This document shows positions 54,415 through 63,944 of a stretch of DNA of 64,000 nt, in pieces. Where the stretch lies: positions 26,442-90,441 of the forward strand of contig JAKSHY010000012.1 of assembly GCA_024399135.1 (NCBI GenBank), given 5' to 3'. Made by a program: the position numbers and the translations under genes. The notes under the pieces are model-generated. The model was not told where the DNA came from, ran no database searches, and worked only from the letters and a program-made list of their open reading frames with translations. How positions within the stretch are numbered: the stretch's first letter is position 1; each line of letters opens with the position of its first letter. The stretch comes from Lachnospiraceae bacterium. GTDB taxonomy: Bacteria; Bacillota; Clostridia; Lachnospirales; Lachnospiraceae.

Positions 54415-56976
54415 TCATTTTACTTCCACAATGTATAAATTTATAGAATTACTATCATCAATCGAACTACTTAGTAGCAAATAATATCCTGCGTCCTCAA
54501 ATTCATAGAAGGTTTCATTCTCCACAAATTCCGCAATTAATCCCGGTATTAAAAGTGAGCCTCCGCATGCCACTTCATTTTCTGGCAACTTAAACGTTTC
54601 TCCTGCGTTAATATCCACATATGGTTTAACCGTAAGATTAATATTTTCATCTGTATATGAGGTCATCGTCCTACATATACCTAGAGATAAGCCTTCAACC
54701 TTATCTCCCACTTCAAAGAAGCAATAGTATGGCTCTTCAAATAATACATTAACTGTGAGCTTGTCCTTGTGTTCCTCATTTCCACCTGTACGAGCCTGAA
54801 TATCCATATCCGTGATAAGTCCTGCTATTGCTATAGTATCTGACATAGCTTCATCTTCAAAAGAAATGTTAATACAATATGGCTTACTATCACTATCCTT
54901 AAGAGACTCATCACCATTTCCTGATATTAAACCATGATTTTCAATTAGTCTTTCTAAAAGCTTTGTATTTCCTTCGCTGCAGTTATTTAATCTAGCAGAA
55001 AGCATTATATAATGTGCAACATCGCTTATATCTGTTTGGTTATTTGACATATATAATAGTTCAAACCATGTATCTAAGCTCTTATCAAGCGTAAGCGCCT
55101 CCTCTCCATCCATAATATCTGATGGCTCTAATAAGCAATATGCAAAATAATTCAATATACCACTATTAACATGGACCCCACCATTATCATTTAACGAACC
55201 AGCTATGCCGTCAACAGAAGCCACATAAAACTTATCTTCAAATACAACTGGTTGACTAAATTCATGGGGATTAGAAAAGTCTCTTAAACCGCTCCAATAA
55301 TCTCCACCAAGCATCCAGTCATTTGTCATCTTATCAGACTCATACAACTTTGCCATTTGGATTGCGATAATATCTGCATATGACTCAGCTACAGCCCCTG
55401 GCTCATTCAACATCTGTGTAGTGGTTAGACATCCATTTATGCCATGAGTAAACTCATGAAACATTGTAGGCATCGCAAGGCACTCAGGAAAAGCAGGACT
55501 TGTAAAAAACATTCCCCAGTCAAATTTTTGGGAACCATTCGATGCATTTAAATCAAAATCCAAGACATCCTCTGGGTAATAACTATCTGAAGGTGTATAA
55601 ACTAATAGTATTAACGGAAGACCTGAATAATCATAAGAGTTTATCCCATATCTATCCTTAAAATCCAAATAAACTGTTCTATAAGCATCAAAAGACGAAA
55701 TAACATAATTCGGATTACAGAAATATTGTCTATCTGTTCCTGCTAAGTTCATCGTCTCAAAATGCCATGAATTGATATCTTCTGGATTGTCAGTAACAAG
55801 TGGATTAACATTTGCTGTTGCACCTTCATACAAATATCTCATGTCATAGCAGTTTGCTACCGTAAGCATCTCATCATAATCACCAAGATAATAAAGTTCA
55901 GTCTCCTTATCATACATTACAGGGACTGTAATACTCCTTGTCATTTCAAGATTATAATCAGGATATGCTTCCTTAACCCAAGTCAAATCCACATCATATG
56001 TATATTCGCCAGCACTTTCTTTTGTGCTAAAGAAAGCCTTAGATAAATAGTCATCTTCCTCAATTTCTTTAACATCTCCCAATGAATCAGTACAAAATGA
56101 TCCTATAATACTTGTATCAGATTCTTCAGACCCACGAACTGCTGATACAATATAAATGATATATTGTGACTCTCTTAAATTTGATCCATTGTTCGCAGTC
56201 AAATCCTCATCACTAAAGATTTTTGAAATATTAGGAGCATCCGCATATACAGCCCAAACTGGGAACAATTTCGAATCTATACCAACAGTAGATGCAGCTA
56301 ATTGATCGTCCCAATAAGTCATCTGCGTATTATCTGAATAAACTAAAGCCTGCTCTCCAATAAGATTTCTTACATACTCCTCTGCTTCTTCTTTAGTAAC
56401 CATTCTTTCTGGATCAATCTTCTCTATTTCTCCATATTTCAATGTGCTTGAAACACCTGTCGAATATCCATCCTTGTCTACTATAACTTTTAGCGAACTG
56501 TTACCAAAGAAACCTACCTTTTTATCTCCATTCTGTTCCACATCTTCACACTGAACGAAGGAATAATAAGTTGTATTAGATGTAGGGCTTACATCTGTTC
56601 TGCTGTGAACAAGAGTAATGCCATCTAATTCAAGTAAATTGTTTATACTCTTAAGACTTTCTAATGCATCATTCTCATCATTAATTTTGGCATCAGAATA
56701 TTTGTGTCCAATAAAGTTAATATGACCATCTTTGTCATATCCGACATTTAAGTCTTCAACCGATAGTCCATTTAATTCAGCAATATCCTCAAGAGAATAG
56801 TCTCCCATATCTTCTTCTGTTTCGGCTGAATTATCTTCGCTATCCACTGCAGTAATCTGACTTCCTTCAGCAGCAGGTATATTTATATCATCCTTCGACT
56901 TTGTGCCACACCCCATCGCACAAAGTGTTACTGCAAGCATTAATGAAATTGTAAAAAAAATTCTTTCTTTTTTCAT
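54415..56976 (-). CDS. M4-family (thermolysin-like) metallopeptidase lipoprotein
   Basis: 853 residues from ATG 56976. Lipobox (AVTLCAMGC) near residue 23. N-terminal FTP/PepSY-like inhibitory regions (IAELNGLSVEDLNVGY; MVTKEEAEEYVRNL), then the catalytic domain with FHEFTHGING, the third ligand in NEPGAVAESYADI and the NGGVHVNSG His. A C-terminal beta-rich region follows (about 690-853). The long propeptide implies activation after secretion. It is 2 bases past the M13 stop, so co-translated. Confidence 0.9.
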   Translation of the reverse strand: MKKERIFFTISLMLAVTLCAMGCGTKSKDDINIPAAEGSQITAVDSEDNSAETEEDMGDYSLEDIAELNGLSVEDLNVGYDKDGHINFIGHKYSDAKINDENDALESLKSINNLLELDGITLVHSRTDVSPTSNTTYYSFVQCEDVEQNGDKKVGFFGNSSLKVIVDKDGYSTGVSSTLKYGEIEKIDPERMVTKEEAEEYVRNLIGEQALVYSDNTQMTYWDDQLAASTVGIDSKLFPVWAVYADAPNISKIFSDEDLTANNGSNLRESQYIIYIVSAVRGSEESDTSIIGSFCTDSLGDVKEIEEDDYLSKAFFSTKESAGEYTYDVDLTWVKEAYPDYNLEMTRSITVPVMYDKETELYYLGDYDEMLTVANCYDMRYLYEGATANVNPLVTDNPEDINSWHFETMNLAGTDRQYFCNPNYVISSFDAYRTVYLDFKDRYGINSYDYSGLPLILLVYTPSDSYYPEDVLDFDLNASNGSQKFDWGMFFTSPAFPECLAMPTMFHEFTHGINGCLTTTQMLNEPGAVAESYADIIAIQMAKLYESDKMTNDWMLGGDYWSGLRDFSNPHEFSQPVVFEDKFYVASVDGIAGSLNDNGGVHVNSGILNYFAYCLLEPSDIMDGEEALTLDKSLDTWFELLYMSNNQTDISDVAHYIMLSARLNNCSEGNTKLLERLIENHGLISGNGDESLKDSDSKPYCINISFEDEAMSDTIAIAGLITDMDIQARTGGNEEHKDKLTVNVLFEEPYYCFFEVGDKVEGLSLGICRTMTSYTDENINLTVKPYVDINAGETFKLPENEVACGGSLLIPGLIAEFVENETFYEFEDAGYYLLLSSSIDDSNSINLYIVEVK

Positions 56977-56978
56977 AA

Positions 56979-59132
56979 TTACCAAACCTTTAATCTATCC
57001 TCTGGAGCTGTGTACATTGCATCTCCTTCTTTAATTCCATAAACCTCATAAAATTTATCATATTGTGCAAGATTTACATTAACCCTGAGTACCTCTGGTG
57101 CATGAGTATCCTTTTTCAGTCTGTTTATACGAGATTCCTTTGTATGAACACGCACCCATACTCTAGCATCTGATTCAAAAAAGTCTTTGTAATCGATTTC
57201 TTCGCCTTCTTTTTCCATATTTTCAAGTATCTGAAGTGCAGCAGATGCTCCTCCTAAATCAGCTACAGTTTCTCCTATTGTGAGATCTCCGTTTACCCTG
57301 TATCCATCTACTAATTCATATCTTGCATATCTCTCACCGACAGCCTTGGTCCTTTCACTAAACGCTGCTCTGTCCTCGTCAGTCCACCAGTTGACCATAT
57401 TTCCATACTTATCATACTGGCTTCCCATAGTATCAAATGCATGAGTAACCTCGTGTCCTATAACCATTCCTATACCGCCCATATTTGAAGCAATTGACGC
57501 ATCTTTACTATAGAATGGCTCCTGAAGAATCGCCGCAGGGAAATAAATACAGTTAGTTGTTGGATTATAGAAGGCATTAACAACATTTGCAGCCATAATA
57601 TTCCCCCAAGCATCCCTATTTACAGGCTTTCCTACATTTTGTAACATTTTTTGATATGTATTTATAGAATAAGCTATAAAGTTTGCATATAAACCCTTGT
57701 CCTTATCGATTATTATGTCGGAATAGTCGTACGCAAGTTCATCTGGATATCCTATATATACTCCCATAGTATCAAGCTTCTCGATTGCAATTGCTTTTGT
57801 GGTATCACCCATCCAATCAATATCTTCCAGTCTCTCACGGAATACCAAGATTAAATCATTAACGATTTTCTCTACATCCTCTTTTTCTTCTTCACTGAAA
57901 TACTTTTCTGCGTATGCCGATCCTACCAGTTCCCTCATATTAGCGCTAACAAAATCATAAGCTTTTTTTTCTAAAGGCATTGATCCTGAACTGCCCATTT
58001 TCTCATTTTCCCAATCATTAGCATACGTAGCAGCCTCGTCATCAATAAGATTAGCCGCAGTAGTTAAAATATCAATAATAAGATAGGATTTTATTTCTTC
58101 CAAGTTGTCAATTGTAGCTATGTTTGAAATAGCCTTAAAATACTCTGGCTGATCAACAATTATCTTTTTGCAAGCTTCAATACCATAAGAATCAAAGATT
58201 TCTTTCATAGGTATAGTGCCTGCTAATTCATAAAATTCCTGTTCAGAATACGGATTATATTTCATTTCCTGATAATCCGCACGATATGAAGTTTTAAGAT
58301 CATATATATAGGGAGCCATCATTTTTTCAAGCTCAAATCGTCCCAATACTATTTCTTCTGCACGTTTTTCATTAAAGCCAGCCTTTACCAACATTTTTTT
58401 ATAGAATTTTTCATTGGCTTCTTTTATATTCTTACCGTAATCTGTCATTTCTGCATATTCAGCAGAATCTCCCAGGTCAAGGGATGGTACAGAAACATAT
58501 AAAACATTATTAACGCTGTCTTTTATATCTACATCTGCGGAAATGTTAATGAAAGAAGCCGTTATACCTATATTGCCTGAAAAATACAATTTGTCATATA
58601 TCTCATCCATACTATCTGCAGAATCTATTGACTCTATATATGGAATTACCTCACTAAGACCCACTGCATTTCTTGCGTCCATGTCAATATACATATTATA
58701 GAAATCACTTACCAAAGAGTAATCTGAAGGTATCGCTCCACTATTCAACATGTCAAGCGTACGCTCTTTAGCCACATCATTAAGGGCAGGAAAAGTACCG
58801 TAATTAGAATATCCTTCTGGCAACTTTGTTTCTTTTAAGGCATCATAGTTAATATTCACATAGAAATCTTCTGTTAAATCTGGCTTTGTGTCTGGAAGAT
58901 TTCCAATGATAGATGGATCATCATACTTTATTACGTCACTATTCTCGTTAGCTTCCTCTGTAGCAGTCGCACTAGCATCCTGATGAATATCCTCTTCCTC
59001 TACAGAAGCTTCTGCTGTCTGTTCTTCTGTAGATGCCACACTGTTTGAGACCTCTGTATTGCTACATCCAGTCATCGTACAGCTTATTATCATAGTCAAT
59101 GAAATTACTGTTGCAATTACTCTTTTTTTCAC
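56979..59132 (-). CDS. M13-family zinc metallopeptidase lipoprotein (second copy)
   Basis: 717 residues; lipobox ending at C23 (ISCTMTGC). M13 motifs: VNAFYNPTTN loop, H560-E561-x2-H564 in GHEVTHAFD, E621 in GETVADLGG, C-terminal W. Same length as the M13 at 45351 but diverged, so an old duplication. It begins 21 bases after the LuxR-type regulator and runs into the M4 gene, making regulator, M13 and M4 one operon. Confidence 0.9.
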   Translation of the reverse strand: MKKRVIATVISLTMIISCTMTGCSNTEVSNSVASTEEQTAEASVEEEDIHQDASATATEEANENSDVIKYDDPSIIGNLPDTKPDLTEDFYVNINYDALKETKLPEGYSNYGTFPALNDVAKERTLDMLNSGAIPSDYSLVSDFYNMYIDMDARNAVGLSEVIPYIESIDSADSMDEIYDKLYFSGNIGITASFINISADVDIKDSVNNVLYVSVPSLDLGDSAEYAEMTDYGKNIKEANEKFYKKMLVKAGFNEKRAEEIVLGRFELEKMMAPYIYDLKTSYRADYQEMKYNPYSEQEFYELAGTIPMKEIFDSYGIEACKKIIVDQPEYFKAISNIATIDNLEEIKSYLIIDILTTAANLIDDEAATYANDWENEKMGSSGSMPLEKKAYDFVSANMRELVGSAYAEKYFSEEEKEDVEKIVNDLILVFRERLEDIDWMGDTTKAIAIEKLDTMGVYIGYPDELAYDYSDIIIDKDKGLYANFIAYSINTYQKMLQNVGKPVNRDAWGNIMAANVVNAFYNPTTNCIYFPAAILQEPFYSKDASIASNMGGIGMVIGHEVTHAFDTMGSQYDKYGNMVNWWTDEDRAAFSERTKAVGERYARYELVDGYRVNGDLTIGETVADLGGASAALQILENMEKEGEEIDYKDFFESDARVWVRVHTKESRINRLKKDTHAPEVLRVNVNLAQYDKFYEVYGIKEGDAMYTAPEDRLKVW

Positions 59133-59153
59133 GCTATTAATCCTCCGTACAAA

Positions 59154-60284
59154 TCAAATAATATGTTCTTTTGTTGCCACTTCAACTGCTTCTGTTCTGC
59201 TGTTTACGCCTAGCTTACCGTATATATTCTTCAAATGATGTTTGATTGTATTTGGTGTATTATCAAGAAATTCTGCAATCTCTTTGTTGTTTCTCTTGTC
59301 TGCCAAAAGACGTAGTATTTCTATTTCCTTTTCTGTAAATTTAGTAAACCCATCTTTATACTTCTTTAAATACTGTGGATACATGAGTGCCATCTCTTTT
59401 GAAGCTTTTATTATGGTATTTAAAAATTCATCTTTTATAGCCGCTTTACGCTTATAACTCCTTGCCAACATATACATGGCCTCACCTTCATCAGCCAAAA
59501 GTCTTACGAACTTTCTATTCATTGCAATTACAAGTGATTTTTCAAAGTATTCAAATGCTTCCTTCGTATGCTTATCCGCATATAATGCTAGTGCCATTAA
59601 CATATAGGCTTCACACAGTTCCATGTAACGATTATTATTTTCAAGCAATTTAATTAGATATTTTAACAACGTACCACATGCCAAATATCTTTCCTGCATG
59701 TAATAAATTCTAGCTTTTACCATATATGCAAATGAATCAGACAATCTCATTTCCCCATATTCATTTGGGGCATTATTAATCATCCAGCTATCTATTATAT
59801 CCCTAGCATTATCATATAATGCACACCATGCTCTAAGTGCTTCATAATTACCTATTAACTCTTTATTTCCATTTTTATATATCCTTGTTTCCATTCCATC
59901 AACAAGCGGATATATTGCAGATACCTGACCAGTGACAATCATAATACACATCTGGAAAAATCTTCCGACAATCCAGATTTCCTCATTACCCTCTTCCTCC
60001 AAAAAAGCAAGGGCACTATTCACCATTATGAGTGAATCATAACAATCATTTTTCTGATAATAAATCTCTGCAAGTATAATCTGGACAATACACTTCGCAA
60101 TTACCGCATTGTTCTTATCACCCATACTTGCATACTTATCCAAAATCAGTTTTGCATTTTCTTCAAAAATAGGACCATACTCTGTGAAGTCATATTTTCC
60201 ATTAATAATGCTCAAACGATTTGCCGTAATTCCTGATAAATCATTTATTATTTTGTCTATATTTTCTATTATTTCATCAATCAT
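59154..60284 (-). CDS. LuxR-family regulator with TPR-like sensor region
   Basis: 376 residues. The first 300 residues form TPR-like helical repeats (YYQKNDCYDSLIMVNSALAF; DKHTKEAFEYFEKSLVIAMN), as in MalT-type or peptide-sensing regulators. The C-terminus is a GerE/LuxR helix-turn-helix (FTEKEIEILRLLADKRNNKE, then TIKHHLKNIYGKLGVNSRTE). It is the likely regulator of the protease genes and of the boxed promoters. I chose ATG 60284. It lacks its own ribosome site and lies just past a terminator hairpin and a short upstream reading frame, suggesting controlled translation. Confidence 0.85.
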   Translation of the reverse strand: MIDEIIENIDKIINDLSGITANRLSIINGKYDFTEYGPIFEENAKLILDKYASMGDKNNAVIAKCIVQIILAEIYYQKNDCYDSLIMVNSALAFLEEEGNEEIWIVGRFFQMCIMIVTGQVSAIYPLVDGMETRIYKNGNKELIGNYEALRAWCALYDNARDIIDSWMINNAPNEYGEMRLSDSFAYMVKARIYYMQERYLACGTLLKYLIKLLENNNRYMELCEAYMLMALALYADKHTKEAFEYFEKSLVIAMNRKFVRLLADEGEAMYMLARSYKRKAAIKDEFLNTIIKASKEMALMYPQYLKKYKDGFTKFTEKEIEILRLLADKRNNKEIAEFLDNTPNTIKHHLKNIYGKLGVNSRTEAVEVATKEHII

Positions 60285-60286
60285 AA

Positions 60287-60343
60287 TCACAAAAAAGAGG
60301 CAAAACACCCCATACTGGATATTTTGCCTCGTTGCATTTTCAA
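60287..60343 (-). promoter_or_regulatory. Upstream reading frame and terminator hairpin (attenuator-like)
   Basis: The hairpin GAGGCAAAA/TTTTGCCTC (60297-60330) is followed by TTTTTT on the minus strand, an intrinsic terminator ending only about 7 bases before the regulator ATG. A short frame (TTG 60343 or ATG 60337, peptide MQRGKISSMGCFASFL) with GAGGAG upstream runs through the hairpin and stops at 60287, two bases before the regulator start. Translating it would disrupt the hairpin and couple to the regulator. Confidence 0.55.
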
Positions 60344-60459
60344 TATGAGCTCCTCATATACAAAATAGCACATGTATACTCGTTTGTATATCACCCACCT
60401 GCATCACCCATTTACTTAAATAGTATAACTTCAATCAATAATTGATTTTTTGTTTTTTA

Positions 60460-60515
60460 TATACATATATAAACCACTTTCCCAAGTGAATACTAATATT
60501 TTACAGCTAATTTTG
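60460..60515 (-). promoter_or_regulatory. Regulon box B (upstream of the LuxR-type gene)
   Basis: Minus strand: GTAAAAT, TAGTA, palindrome CACTTGGGAAAGTGG (arms 60475-60488), TTTATATA. Same order as boxes A and D. It lies about 190 bases before the regulator start, so the leader with the hairpin would be transcribed from it. The sequence between (ATCAATTATTGATTG) resembles the untranslated region of leader peptide 2. Confidence 0.7.
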
Positions 60516-60525
60516 TCAGGCATTT

Positions 60526-60689
60526 TCACCTATCTTCTATAAGCAAAATGGCGATGATCTCAAAACTCATCTTGTTTTTACTATCAGAAATTTTACTTGA
60601 TTTAGCCGTAAGTGTAAGAACTAATCCACCCATAAAGCATCCAATAGAGTTACCACTGAATACGAAGTATTCCTCGAAATAACTAATTT
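60526..60689 (-). pseudogene. C-terminal remnant of a membrane protein
   Basis: An open stretch of about 50 codons (FVFSGNSIGCFMGGLVLT ... KMSFEIIAILLIEDR) ending at 60526, directly after the CPBP stop and with no start codon until an internal Met. It includes a hydrophobic segment. A similar tail (YFDIIAILFMEKV) lies just upstream of box C. Looks like the last part of a lost gene that once preceded the box. Confidence 0.4.
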
Positions 60690-61646
60690 TTATTTATAAA
60701 TAGTTTTTGGTGAACGAACCTTCCAAATAGAAATTATCTCATCATGTTTTGATTTTCTAAGTAGTATCAAAGCTGAAATAAAAGTTACAGCAAATGCGAA
60801 AAATAAGAAACAATCATTTAATGATAATCCTGATGTCTGTGTTGCTGTCTCTGCCACTTGTTCTCCTGCATCAGAAATTGCTTCTTTCGCCTGTAAAAGC
60901 TTAATACCTATTTCCGCAAGATTAGCGGTACAGTCAATAAGAGAATGTACGATAATACTTGGCCATAATGAGCCTGTTCTAAGATAAACAGCAGCAAATA
61001 CCATACCGATTCCAAATGCATATACAATCTGAATAGCAGTCGTTCTAAACGACGCTCCATAAAAGAAATTCATTATGTGCCATGAACCAAATAATGCAGA
61101 ACTAATAAATGCAGCTTTAAAAATATTGTGCTTTTTACACCCAAACAATAGTACCGGAATAATCAATCCACGACACAAAACTTCTTCAAATACACCTGGT
61201 CTAAAACCCGCAAAAAATTCATAAAAATCAAAAGTAATCCCACCTGCCTGATAAAATATTATGAAATCCATCAATGCACATGCAAAATATGTCGGAACAA
61301 GAAATAGTATTCCCTTAAAAATCCTTTGCACTGAAAGGCTGTTTCCCTTATACTCAACCGAATAATATTTATCAAACAAAATCAAAACCACAAAACTAAA
61401 AGCAAGGTAAAAAAGAACGTATGGATATGGTTTTTCAATACCAATCATATCGTTGATTTTATCTACAAATGTTTTAAATACTCCTGCAATAAGTACATAT
61501 ATAACAATCGTCCAAAGCGCTGGGGCATTTTTTATTTTTTGAATGATACTACTCTTTTCCATACCAGCTTCTGCGATGATATCCCTCGTCTCTTCTTTTG
61601 TCTGTGAATCTTCATCTTTGCTCTTAAGTAATCCTGTTAACTTCAT
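60690..61646 (-). CDS. CPBP-family membrane protein with fused peptide leader
   Basis: 318 residues. Residues 1-30 (MKLTGLLKSKDEDSQTKEET then RDIIAEAGME) match the leader of the GG-type peptides at 43843 and 44078. From residue 31 (KSSIIQKIKN) it becomes a CPBP protein with several membrane helices and the motifs EEVLCRGLIIP, WHIMNF and HSLIDC. The LTDEELDGVAGG portion, including the cleavage site, is absent. The 5' untranslated sequence is also homologous to that of peptide 2. The fusion probably arose by deletion or domain shuffling and has stayed in frame. A possible immunity or processing role is inferred. Confidence 0.85.
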   Translation of the reverse strand: MKLTGLLKSKDEDSQTKEETRDIIAEAGMEKSSIIQKIKNAPALWTIVIYVLIAGVFKTFVDKINDMIGIEKPYPYVLFYLAFSFVVLILFDKYYSVEYKGNSLSVQRIFKGILFLVPTYFACALMDFIIFYQAGGITFDFYEFFAGFRPGVFEEVLCRGLIIPVLLFGCKKHNIFKAAFISSALFGSWHIMNFFYGASFRTTAIQIVYAFGIGMVFAAVYLRTGSLWPSIIVHSLIDCTANLAEIGIKLLQAKEAISDAGEQVAETATQTSGLSLNDCFLFFAFAVTFISALILLRKSKHDEIISIWKVRSPKTIYK

Positions 61647-61675
61647 AATATAACCCTTCATTGATTTATTTGTTT

Positions 61676-61740
61676 ATCTATATATCTTATACTTATCACT
61701 TACCACCAAATAATTACTATTTCATTTTATAGAAAATTTT
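61676..61740 (-). promoter_or_regulatory. Regulon box C (upstream of the leader-CPBP fusion)
   Basis: Aligns with box A over its full length (shared ACTATTTCATTTTA and CTTATAC on the + strand), but the palindrome is degenerate: TTTGGTGGTAAGTG in place of CACTTGGGGAAGTG (minus strand). About 55 bases before the fusion gene's ATG. Confidence 0.6.
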
Positions 61741-61992
61741 TACCTTTTCCATAAATAAAATGGCAATTATATCAAAATACAATTAAGATTATTCAGATCT
61801 CATACTTAAAAAACAGTATCATAACTCAACACTTTACAACCATATTCTCTATAGTAAAAGGAATTAACCCTTTAACAGACATAAATATGGCAATTGCAGA
61901 TATTATTCTCATTCCAGTCTTAAAATCACGATGATGCAAAATATAAATCAGTAACTCCAACCAGAAAATATAATTTAAGTCCGTTGATAAGT
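61741..61992 (-). pseudogene. Remnants of membrane-protein coding sequence
   Basis: Two short open stretches on the minus strand: one with WLELLIYILHHRDFKTGMRI then ISAIAIFMSVKGLIPF, and another ending in YFDIIAILFMEKV just before box C. Neither has a start site; both look like gene tails. The second resembles the tail at 60526-60689. No complete gene. Confidence 0.35.
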
Positions 61993-63591
61993 TTATAATT
62001 TTTTGCGAAGCAAATCGGTATTAAGCATACCAATTTTTCTGGATAAGTTTACAAGTTCGCATTGACGAAATGAGATATCAAATCCTGTACAGATAAAGTC
62101 CAATACACTATCCAAAATCAGCATAACTGTCAGTGCACTAGTGGGAATCCCAAGCTGCGCAAATACAATAGTATAGCAGGCCAGAGCTCCGCCCGGTATT
62201 GGTGGTATTGCTATTGTAATAATAGCAATAGCAACTGCAGCAATTACTATCCACGAGATTGAAATATCTATATTGTACATTTCAGCAAAGTATAAGGTAC
62301 ATGCAACAATACTAAACGCTGTTGCTGGTTTGTACAGTACGATTCCCAAAGGGATGCCAAAGCCTGATACTTTTTTATTTATTCCCAGTTCTTTATCGCA
62401 GCTGTTAGCCATAGTGCCAAATGCAGCCGATGAGGATGCTGTAGTAATTCCTATAATAAAAGATGGAAAAATCTTTTTTATTATTAATCCAAAACTGATT
62501 TTGTTACTAATACATAGAATAGCCAAATTAAAGAAAAGAGCTATAATAGCAACAGCTAATACGATTACAATTGGTTTCCATGCAGTGCTTATTGATCCTA
62601 GGGCATTTTTCCATATCATATCTGAAACCACAATAAATATGAATCCAGGCACTAATTTGCTTACGAACTCCATGAGATAATTTATTACAAGATTAATTTG
62701 CTCAATAAGAATTGCAACATCTTTTGTACGATTACCCATTATTACCAAGATACACCCAACAATCATGGCCATAAGAATAATCTGCATTGCATTTCCATCC
62801 AGAAAAGGACTTACAATATTTTTAGGGAAAATATTCAAGAGAAGTTTAAATACATTGCTAAACTCCTCCCCTTTTATTTCTGTATTGGCAAAGGTAAGCT
62901 TATATAAAGGAATACATACCAATATTGAAAACAGCGTGGCAACAAAGGTATTAATTAAAAATCTGGACAGCATACGGCGTCCAATTTTACTAAGCGTTTC
63001 TGTATCGCCTATGCCGTATATTCCCCATGCGACTGATAGGAATATCATGGGTCCTGCAACTGTGGAAAGAATACCAACGAAGCTGTCATATATTGGGGTA
63101 AGGATGTTTTCTGATACTCCAAGTCTGACACTTTCAGGTAACATTTGACTCAAAAATCCCAAAATGGCAGCTAATAACAATGTAAAAAACAACTGACCAA
63201 TTGAATTGACATCCTTGGTTACTTTAAAAGTGATTTGATTTATTCCATTTGAATAATTATAAGAGGGAGATAGATTGAGCTGTTTTGAAACATTTGCCCA
63301 ATATTCATTGTATTGATCATCCACTGTATTTATGGGATTGTGCTTTTCACCTTTCAATCTTACAGCAAGCTGGTTGATGCCAAGCTTTTTACCGGTAACC
63401 AGCTGGACCTCTACACCTTCGCCAAAGTGATTTAGCCAGTTAATTAAAATCTCTTCTAAGTAAATTCGAATGCGAATTCTCTTGGATTTATCAAGCTGAA
63501 GATTGCCCGTATAATTGTATACATATTCAGATATTTCATCAACTGTATTATTGCTTAGATTGTATTCAGTAATAACAATTCTATTTTTCAT
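61993..63591 (-). CDS. Dicarboxylate/amino acid:cation symporter with N-terminal GHKL-like extension
   Basis: 532 residues. The C-terminal part (about 140-532) is an SDF-family symporter with eight or so membrane segments and the ITTASSSAAFGT hairpin signature, plus a PPIPGGALACY segment. The first 135 residues are soluble and resemble anti-sigma-type kinase/ATPase folds (KRIRIRIYLEEILINWLNHFGEG); an N-box-like EEILINW is present. Start at 63591 after AGGTGGAAT. Extended versions of this transporter occur in clostridia. Substrates are probably C4-dicarboxylates or acidic amino acids. Confidence 0.8.
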   Translation of the reverse strand: MKNRIVITEYNLSNNTVDEISEYVYNYTGNLQLDKSKRIRIRIYLEEILINWLNHFGEGVEVQLVTGKKLGINQLAVRLKGEKHNPINTVDDQYNEYWANVSKQLNLSPSYNYSNGINQITFKVTKDVNSIGQLFFTLLLAAILGFLSQMLPESVRLGVSENILTPIYDSFVGILSTVAGPMIFLSVAWGIYGIGDTETLSKIGRRMLSRFLINTFVATLFSILVCIPLYKLTFANTEIKGEEFSNVFKLLLNIFPKNIVSPFLDGNAMQIILMAMIVGCILVIMGNRTKDVAILIEQINLVINYLMEFVSKLVPGFIFIVVSDMIWKNALGSISTAWKPIVIVLAVAIIALFFNLAILCISNKISFGLIIKKIFPSFIIGITTASSSAAFGTMANSCDKELGINKKVSGFGIPLGIVLYKPATAFSIVACTLYFAEMYNIDISISWIVIAAVAIAIITIAIPPIPGGALACYTIVFAQLGIPTSALTVMLILDSVLDFICTGFDISFRQCELVNLSRKIGMLNTDLLRKKL

Positions 63592-63907
63592 TATTCCACC
63601 TACATTCAAAAAGTTTCATGATCACTTTTACCCTTACAGTTACTCGTGAGGTAAAGCATAACGTCCATTCATATATCCGATTGATGAAAGTGTTGGGATT
63701 TTCATCAAACAGATTATCTCTATAATTTAAATGTTCCAAAATAGCTGCAACCGTGCTGATATCATTTTTTTGAGATGTTTCCATAGTCGTGGGATGATAT
63801 TGAATGAACTCTAGGTTACGCAGCTTCACCCCTTGTGAAAGTAGCTTTCCTATCACATATCCATAACGTAACTCAGTCCCTGTAGTCTTACCAAACAGTT
63901 TGTTCAT
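63581..63907 (-). pseudogene. Fumarate reductase flavoprotein fragment (FAD-dependent oxidoreductase)
   Basis: The first about 50 residues (LFGKTTGTELRYGYVIGKLL; GVKLRNLEFIQYHPTTMETS) match the substrate-binding core of fumarate reductase/succinate dehydrogenase-type flavoproteins, a piece that normally lies about 200 residues into a 500-600-residue protein. After SQKN the frame departs into unrelated sequence. It sits 58 bases downstream of box D and overlaps the start of the symporter gene. A decayed remnant; whether it is translated as a leader for the symporter is not clear. Confidence 0.65.
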
Positions 63908-63944
63908 AACACCCAGTTAATAATGAAAAGCTCAAAGTCAATAT

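Noticed and set aside
60335..60420. Short frame MGDAGGW on the minus strand as a relic of a GG leader
   Set aside because: Only seven codons, and the similarity to DGVAGG is too short to support.
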